Below are positions 61,213 to 64,000 of a DNA stretch of 64,000 nt, one piece after another. Source of the DNA: Coprococcus sp. (GTDB taxonomy: Bacteria > Bacillota > Clostridia > Lachnospirales > Lachnospiraceae); assembly GCA_022793995.1 (NCBI GenBank), contig JAAWDY010000021.1, forward strand, positions 1-64,000, given 5' to 3'. The notes beneath the pieces are model-generated. The model did no database searches, was not told the origin of the DNA, and was given only the letters and a program-made list of their open reading frames with translations. Made by a program: the position numbers and the translations under genes. Position 1 is the first letter of the stretch. Every line of letters starts with the position of its first letter.

Positions 61213-61272
61213 CTAGATACTTCTTGAACTTGGCTTATCCCTTGAACGAAACAGTCCGCTGAATATTCTCAT
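61213..61272 (-). pseudogene. 5' remnant of a phage portal-protein gene
   Basis: On the minus strand an ATG at 61272 with a strong AAAGGAAGGTGA ribosome site opens MRIFSGLFRSRDKPSSRSI and stops after 19 codons. The GLFRSRDKP start is characteristic of HK97-type portal proteins of phages in this bacterial group (recalled). Only the first part survives. A ribosome site with no gene supports a deletion scar rather than chance. Confidence 0.4.
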
Positions 61273-61305
61273 ATGGATCACCTTCCTTTCAAAAATGCAC
61301 ATAAA

Positions 61306-61335
61306 GAAAGCACCTATCTTCCGATAGATGCTTTC
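61306..61335 (-). terminator. Terminator of the toxin-antitoxin operon
   Basis: GAAAGCA-C-CTATC pairs with GATAG-A-TGCTTTC (12 pairs, one mismatch, TTCC loop). On the minus strand it is followed by TTTCTTTAT, giving a U-rich tail 25 bases after the toxin stop. Confidence 0.6.
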
Positions 61336-61359
61336 AAATCTGATCTCTTATTTCCGTTA

Positions 61360-61773
61360 TTAGTTTTCGTTCAGGATATCGAACAGTTCACGAGGTGTTA
61401 CAACAAATGGTTCCTTTGGGAAATGCTTAATATTGCCTGTGACGAGGTACGTGTTATCATCACGTTTTTCGAGTACCACCTCGTAAAATGGCAGATCCTT
61501 CATATCCGGTAGTATGATACCTGATGGTGATGGATCAACCAATATACCGTATTTTTCCACAGCAGAGAGCAGGTATTCGATTGTGTTTCCAGAGAATCCA
61601 AATTTCTTGCGAGAGAGAACTTCTCTGTATTCTTTTGTGATCACATTGCTATAAACAGGAATAATTTCTCCACTGATTACTTTGCTTACAACCTGGACGG
61701 TGGCAGTATCATCCTTGCTTGAGAGTAATGCAGAAACGAGCACATTTGTATCTATGACTGCATAGCAGATCAT
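61360..61773 (-). CDS. PIN-domain toxin
   Basis: PIN toxins are Mg-dependent ribonucleases, often cutting tRNA or mRNA. The 137-residue protein has YAVIDTNVLVSALLSS (first Asp), a YREVLSRKKF segment (Glu) and EKRDDNTYLVTGNIKHFP (acidic pair), the usual metal-binding set of the 'putative toxin component, PIN family' group. It begins 3 bases after the antitoxin stop. Pairing a PIN toxin with a RelB/DinJ-type antitoxin is a recurrent though non-classical combination. Confidence 0.85.
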   Translation of the reverse strand: MICYAVIDTNVLVSALLSSKDDTATVQVVSKVISGEIIPVYSNVITKEYREVLSRKKFGFSGNTIEYLLSAVEKYGILVDPSPSGIILPDMKDLPFYEVVLEKRDDNTYLVTGNIKHFPKEPFVVTPRELFDILNEN

Positions 61774-61776
61774 TCT

Positions 61777-62070
61777 TTACACCTCAGCACGCGCAAGATC
61801 AATTTCCTTGTTGATATCATCAAGACTCATATCTGCAACGCCGTTTTCTTTAGCCTGTGCTCGCAGGGCATTGAATGCCTGCATTGCGCCTTCCCTGGTG
61901 ATATCAGTTTCAGGAGATGATATTTCAAAAGGTATCCTACGTTGTCTGACAACGGCTCTTGCGAATACATTAATTGCTGTAGTAGCGTTCATGCCGAAGT
62001 CCTGGCATAAGCCATCAAATTGTTTTTTTAATGTCTCGTCCATGCGGACACTGAAAGTTGCCTGTGCCAT
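61777..62070 (-). CDS. RelB/DinJ-family antitoxin
   Basis: The 97-residue protein begins MAQATFSVRMDETLKKQFDGLCQDFGMNATTAINVFARAVVRQ, the ribbon-helix-helix DNA-binding domain of RelB/DinJ, and ends in an acidic tail (MSLDDINKEIDLARAEV) that would wrap the toxin. The ATG at 62070 is chosen because GGAG lies 8 bases upstream; the ATG at 62076 is too close to it. It probably represses its own operon through the palindrome over the promoter. Confidence 0.88.
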   Translation of the reverse strand: MAQATFSVRMDETLKKQFDGLCQDFGMNATTAINVFARAVVRQRRIPFEISSPETDITREGAMQAFNALRAQAKENGVADMSLDDINKEIDLARAEV

Positions 62071-62089
62071 AATCATGTCTCCTTTACAT

Positions 62090-62127
62090 CTTTTCTATAG
62101 TATATGAGAAAAGGAGCAAAAAGTCAA
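62090..62127 (-). promoter_or_regulatory. Promoter and operator of the toxin-antitoxin operon
   Basis: On the minus strand TTGACT (62127-62122) and TATACT (62104-62099) with a 17-base spacer form the promoter. An inverted repeat CTTTTCT (62090-62096) / AGAAAAG (62107-62113) with a 10-base centre brackets the -10, a fitting site for a ribbon-helix-helix repressor. Confidence 0.65.
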
Positions 62128-62172
62128 TGATTAGAACTCGTTAGGTGCGTTTGGGTTTGAATTTACGAAAAC

Positions 62173-62307
62173 ATGATTCCTCGTTTATTGAAGGAATTTG
62201 ATAAAGGGGTGTTGCGGAAGGGAATTGAGAGGATCAGGGTGTTGGGAGAAGGGCAGATTGAGGTGGTTTGGAAGGGCGGGGATATGTTTGGCGGGGGAGA
62301 TTCGTAA
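62173..62307 (+). pseudogene. C-terminal remnant of a large serine recombinase
   Basis: A 44-codon frame reads IPRLLKEFDKGVLRKGIERIRVLGEGQIEVVWKGGDMF and stops. The pattern FD-x2-VxxGIERIxVxxxGxIEVxWKxG resembles the end of large serine recombinases (FDxxLxxxLVERVTVYxDGRxxFRFKxG). The rest of the gene is missing, with a stop 15 bases upstream in frame. It is probably the scar of an integrated element. No attachment site was identified. Confidence 0.45.
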
Positions 62308-62383
62308 AAATTTGTAGGAAGATTGACGGAGCCATGAGCTGGATGCTTGTGGCTTTGTTGGTTTTGGGGTATAATGGTTTTGG

Positions 62384-63276
62384 ATGCGTGACGTTGTCCT
62401 TTACTTGACACGAGCAGAACCAAAAGACTATGAGATTTATAATTTTATTTTAAACCATTATTATGATCTGCGGTTTAGTCCGGCTGTGGATGCCGTTATC
62501 AAGACGGAAAAGAAAAACACCAAGCGTATTCAGCGGAATATAAAAAAGAAGATGCAAATATTGGGATTGGAACAAAGTCCCAACAGGAGGAAACGTTTGT
62601 TTTTCCTATGCTGGGAGGGCGAAATATAGGGAAATGGCATGTTAAGTCAAACGAGTTCATTTTAGTGCCGCATACGGATAAATACAAGTATGGGATACCG
62701 GAGAAAGAGTTAGACAGGCTTGCGCCCAAAACAAGTGAATGGCTATATTATTATCACGATGAATTACTGGCAAGCAGAATTCAAAATGGAAAGTTTTTTA
62801 ATCCTGAAACACAGCCCTATTATCGTTTGGACAATGTAGGCGAATATACTTACGCTCCTTATAAAGTTCTATGGAAAGAGCAAACGGGAAGTATGTCGGC
62901 TGTTGTAGTCGGTTCCTATTATGAGTCTATTCCGGACGCAGATAAGGAATTATTTAGCAAGGATAAAGCGGTCGTAGTTGATTCCAAAGTACTTATGCTC
63001 AGTCTTTCCCATTTTGACGAGGCAAACTATGTTTGCGGTATATTAAATGCAAAAGATATCGTAGACGTTATCGATGGATATGCGATATCTACGAATAGAG
63101 GCGTAGACGTATTAAAATATCTTGCCATTCCTAAGTATGACGCTGCAAATCAAATACATAAAGAAGTTTCTGAGTTATCTCGGGATATTCACAGTAGAAT
63201 GAGGGAAAAGAAAACGGAAGAGATTCCAAGGCTGGAAGCAAAATTGAATCAAAGCGTCAGAAAGATTTTTCTGTAA
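62384..63276 (+). pseudogene. Fragment of an N6-adenine DNA methyltransferase (specificity end)
   Basis: From about 62478, and clearly from 62593 to 63276, the frame reads TFVFPMLGGRNIGKWHVKSNEF and so on. This matches the target-recognition C-terminal part of TaqI/Eco57I-like N6 methyltransferases, including a VVVDSKVLMLSLSHFDEANYV segment and a final EEIPRLEAKLNQSVRKIF helix. The catalytic SAM domain and NPPY motif are absent. The frame from 62384 (MRDVVLYLTRAEPKDYEIYNF) overlaps in another phase and may be a frameshifted upstream piece. The product would not methylate DNA by itself. It might be a relic of a restriction-modification system. Confidence 0.5.
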
Positions 63277-63318
63277 TTTGATCGGATTTCAGCATGAGAA
63301 TATGGAGAGGGATTTGGC

Positions 63319-64000
63319 ATGGCTATGATTGCAAGAATATTGATTGATAATACGACGCAAAGTGAATTGATACCAGAGTGGGGGCTGTCGGTTTGGATTG
63401 AATATGGCGGACATAAACTCCTTTTGGATACCGGGACGACGGGCGCTTTCATCAAAAATGCGGAAATGATGGGACTCGAGATCCGTGATATAGAATACGG
63501 CGTACTGTCCCACGCCCATTACGACCATGCGGACGGGATGGAGGATTTTTTTGCATACAATGAGAAGGCGTCGTTCTACCTGCGGGAAGGAGCGGGGGAG
63601 AACTGCTATGACGGGAAGGAAGAGTCGGCCCGTTATATCGGGATTAAAAAAGGGTATTTGGAGCGTTTTGCGGACAGAATCATTTACGTCAAAGGGGAGC
63701 ATGAGTTCCTGCCCGGGGCGTTTCTCATCCCCCACAAAACGCCGGGAAGGGAAAAGCTGGGCGTGAAGGCGGGAATGTACGTGAAGTGGGGAGACGAGTG
63801 GATGCCGGATACATTTTCACACGAGCAAAGCCTTGTCCTTCACACGGAAAAAGGGCTGGTGATCTGGAATAGCTGCTCCCACGGCGGCGCGGGAAATATC
63901 ATCCGCGAGACGGCGGATACCTGGCCGGATAAAAGGATTTATGCTTTGATTGGAGGATTCCATCTGTTTAAGTCTTCCGACGAAGAAGTAAGGGAGCTTG
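63319..64000 (+). CDS. Metallo-beta-lactamase-fold hydrolase, cut by the right window edge
   Basis: The frame is open from ATG 63319 (an in-frame ATG also at 63325) to the end of the window (227 codons). The metal motif SHAHYDHADGM (HxHxDH) is seen near residue 60, followed by NSCSHGGAGNII and IGGFHLF, as in the MBL proteins often named 7,8-dihydropterin-6-yl-methyl-aminobenzene-phosphate-synthase-like. The start N-terminus is IARILIDNTTQSELIPEWGLSVWIEYGGHKLLLDTG. GGAGAGGGA precedes it. True substrate is unknown. The C-terminus lies outside the window. Confidence 0.85.
   Translation, partial: MAMIARILIDNTTQSELIPEWGLSVWIEYGGHKLLLDTGTTGAFIKNAEMMGLEIRDIEYGVLSHAHYDHADGMEDFFAYNEKASFYLREGAGENCYDGKEESARYIGIKKGYLERFADRIIYVKGEHEFLPGAFLIPHKTPGREKLGVKAGMYVKWGDEWMPDTFSHEQSLVLHTEKGLVIWNSCSHGGAGNIIRETADTWPDKRIYALIGGFHLFKSSDEEVREL

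Overview
The window looks like chromosomal DNA of a gut-type anaerobic Bacillota, most likely Lachnospiraceae (inference). The support is a T-box leader, a CIRCE heat-shock operator, strong Shine-Dalgarno sites, a bacterial tyrosine-kinase exopolysaccharide operon, HydE of [FeFe]-hydrogenase maturation, a CspABC-type subtilase, and DUF5721/DUF4358 proteins typical of that group. No rRNA, tRNA or CRISPR array was recognised.

Layout. 1-2.8 kb: accessory genes (HTH-Fic fusion cut by the left edge, a DUF1848 protein, and a small gene with a deleted HipA/CtkA-like kinase). 2.9-9.7 kb: amino-acid operon leuB-ilvD-ilvB-serC-serA behind one strong promoter. 9.8-13.4 kb: secreted polysaccharide deacetylase, aroE and a second HipA-like kinase. 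13.4-16.2 kb: T-box-controlled aroF-aroB plus a small unknown gene. 16.2-16.5 kb: a promoter/terminator-bounded RNA gene, probably 6S RNA, then a YihY membrane protein.

17.4-46.1 kb is a co-directional surface-polysaccharide locus. It opens with the phosphatase/Wzz/tyrosine-kinase control module, a GH3-like protein, an LCP ligase, a small secreted protein and a class B sortase. Then come the initiating sugar-phosphate transferase, UDP-GlcA 4-epimerase and UDP-Glc dehydrogenase, CDP-glucose genes rfbF-rfbG, and a cassette of aldolase, ThDP enzyme, reductase, DXS-like ThDP enzyme, MptE-like protein, CMP-sugar synthetase and an aldolase/MptE-like fusion. It closes with transferases, Wzy, Wzx and a KdsC-like phosphatase. 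From rfbF to the KdsC gene the DNA is visibly more AT-rich than the flanks, suggesting an exchanged serotype-like core. The cassette is the best candidate for an undescribed system: a pathway to branched and/or ulosonic-type sugars that uses pyruvate aldolases and ThDP enzymes in place of the usual PEP-dependent synthase.

46.2-61 kb is housekeeping: CIRCE-controlled htpG, DUF5721, a four-gene O-acetylation cassette (SGNH, DUF4358, MBOAT, DHHW), RluF, LigA, ClpX, an S8 peptidase, a coiled-coil protein, a signal-peptidase-II-like protein and HydE. 61-63.3 kb is a scar zone with a RelB/DinJ-PIN toxin-antitoxin pair and remnants of a phage portal gene, a serine recombinase and a DNA methyltransferase. 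The window ends inside a metallo-beta-lactamase-fold hydrolase.
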